From contig NZ_JADBEC010000001.1 in NCBI RefSeq assembly GCF_014873945.1, positions 2,585,501-2,649,500 of the forward strand: a DNA stretch of 64,000 bases, read 5' to 3'. A model generated the notes under the pieces. That model did not search any database and was not told where the DNA came from. It saw only the letters and a program-made list of their open reading frames with translations. The DNA comes from Rhizobium viscosum. GTDB lineage: Bacteria; Pseudomonadota; Alphaproteobacteria; Rhizobiales; Rhizobiaceae. A program made the translations under genes and the position numbers. Positions 63,100 through 64,000 of the stretch are shown here, piece after piece; position 1 is the stretch's first letter, and each line of letters starts with the position of its first letter.

Positions 63100-64000
63100 A
63101 TGTCGGGTCACGGCAAGTTGGAAGAGAATTCACAGACGGAAGAGGGCTTTTCCTTCGGCGCAGTTTTCCGGCGCTATCGCACGCCGCTGACGGCTCTTGC
63201 CACGCTCCTCATTTTTTGCCTCGTCGGCTACGCGATCATGCAGTTGACGGATGAAGTGCGCTATGACGACGTCGTCGAGGCGCTGGCGGAAACCCGGCTG
63301 AGTTCGATCCTGCTCGCCCTGTTTTTTACTGCACTGAGCTTTCTGGCTCTCATCTTCTACGATCTCAACGCCATCGATTATATCGGCAAGCGGCTGCCTT
63401 TTCCGCATGTCGCACTCACGGCCTTCAGTGCCTATGCGGTCGGTAACACAGCTGGTTTCGGTGCCCTTTCGGGCGGTGCGATCCGTTACCGCGCCTATAC
63501 GCGGCTTGGGCTTTCGCCCGAAGATATCGGCCGCGTAATCGCTTTCGTGACGCTGTCCTTCGGCCTCGGTCTTGCTGCCGTGGCGGCGATCGCACTTCTC
63601 ATCATCGCCGATGAAATTGCGCCGCTGATCAGCGTCAGCGGCCTCTGGCTTCGCATCATGGCAGCGGTGATCCTGGCGATCCTTGGTTCTCTCATGGTGC
63701 TCGGCCGCGACGGCCGGGTGATCGAGATCGGGTCGATCGCGATCCGCCTGCCGGATTCGCGCACCTGGTCACGTCAGTTCCTGGTCACTGCCTTCGATAT
63801 CGCAGCCTCCGCCACGGTGCTTTACGTGCTCCTTCCGCAGACGGCGATCGGCTGGCCGGTGTTCCTGGCGGTTTATGCGATTGCCGTCGGGCTTGGTGTG
63901 CTGAGCCATGTTCCGGCTGGGCTCGGTGTCTTCGAGACCGTCATCATCGCCTCGCTCGGCAGCGCAGTGAATATCGATGCCGTTCTCGGCTCATTGGTGC
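63100..64000 (+). CDS. mprF: Lysyl-phosphatidylglycerol synthase/flippase (MprF/LpiA), 5' part
   Basis: The first 300 codons are present; the gene runs off the right edge. A hydrophilic start is followed by repeated TM helices, with the MprF flippase landmarks LIFYDLNAIDYIGKRLPFP, GFGALSGGAIRYRAY and the segment GVLSHVPAGLGVFE. The N-terminal domain flips aminoacylated phosphatidylglycerol; the missing C-terminal domain would load lysine. In Rhizobium tropici the homologue lpiA is induced by low pH. Start ATG 63100 with AGCAGGT upstream. The 200 bases before it hold its promoter region; I could not fix a promoter in them. Confidence 0.88.
   Translation, partial: MSGHGKLEENSQTEEGFSFGAVFRRYRTPLTALATLLIFCLVGYAIMQLTDEVRYDDVVEALAETRLSSILLALFFTALSFLALIFYDLNAIDYIGKRLPFPHVALTAFSAYAVGNTAGFGALSGGAIRYRAYTRLGLSPEDIGRVIAFVTLSFGLGLAAVAAIALLIIADEIAPLISVSGLWLRIMAAVILAILGSLMVLGRDGRVIEIGSIAIRLPDSRTWSRQFLVTAFDIAASATVLYVLLPQTAIGWPVFLAVYAIAVGLGVLSHVPAGLGVFETVIIASLGSAVNIDAVLGSLV

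Noticed and set aside
1..64000. CRISPR arrays, insertion sequences, prophage genes and tRNA genes
   Set aside because: No regularly spaced short repeats, transposase or integrase frames, or tRNA-like cloverleaf with flanking CCA were seen on reading the intergenic regions.

Overview
The window is about 64 kb of chromosomal DNA from a Rhizobiales alphaproteobacterium, most likely a Rhizobium of the leguminosarum/etli/tropici type. This rests on high GC, the local gene set (rcdA-type DUF1465, DUF1192, DUF4164-zapA followed by 6S RNA, class I aldolase next to pgk/gap/tkt, an mprF/lpiA-type gene), and a chemotaxis operon resembling the second (Che2) cluster known in R. leguminosarum. I saw no insertion sequence, prophage, CRISPR array or tRNA, so this reads as ordinary core/accessory chromosome.

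Layout. 1-9.7 kb: the 5' part of an alpha/beta hydrolase, a serine/threonine dehydratase, a membrane-anchored AraC regulator divergent from an exported beta-rich protein, gamma-glutamyltransferase, a second alpha/beta hydrolase, a TPR protein, rpmJ, purE-purK and two divergent small DUF465 proteins. 9.7-12.7 kb: ArsR regulator, TauE/SafE permease, a ThiE-like protein and a Sel1-repeat protein. 12.7-28.9 kb: a chemosensory block. A soluble, degenerate receptor-like protein is divergent from the operon STAS-cheY-cheA-cheW-mcp-mcp-mcp-mcp-cheW-cheR-cheB, which ends at a strong terminator. The four receptors form a family that differs mainly by 0, 2, 3 or 1 copies of a 39-residue HAMP-like unit, and two of them share an almost identical C-terminal half. 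28.9-39 kb: SDR with TetR regulator, suhB, a non-flagellar MotA/MotB-like motor pair, an ECF42-type sigma factor with its DGPF partner, DUF1508, an orphan Bug-type binding protein, an ABC exporter and rpmE.

39-52 kb: rcdA with a perfect CtrA box upstream, a candidate small RNA, DUF1192, an MFS permease and a PhzF protein, then central carbon metabolism on the minus strand. Here tkt-gap and pgk-fba are separated by a K+/H+ antiporter and a GNAT acetyltransferase, and fba has a long perfect palindrome beside its promoter. Opposite tkt lie DUF4164, zapA and 6S RNA. 52.7-64 kb: GrpB, LysR/MFS/aldo-keto reductase, an NAD-dependent epimerase with XRE regulator, an ArsR-SRPBCC-VOC module, gnd, an MscS channel, and the 5' part of a lysyl-phosphatidylglycerol synthase/flippase gene cut by the window end.

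The systems most worth following are the chemoreceptor set with graded HAMP repeats and a shared C-terminal tail, the soluble receptor-like protein facing it, the uncharacterised ion-motor pair, and the regulatory sites at rcdA, fba and gnd. Start codons were chosen from ribosome-binding-site spacing. All functional statements come from reading the sequence; no database search was run.
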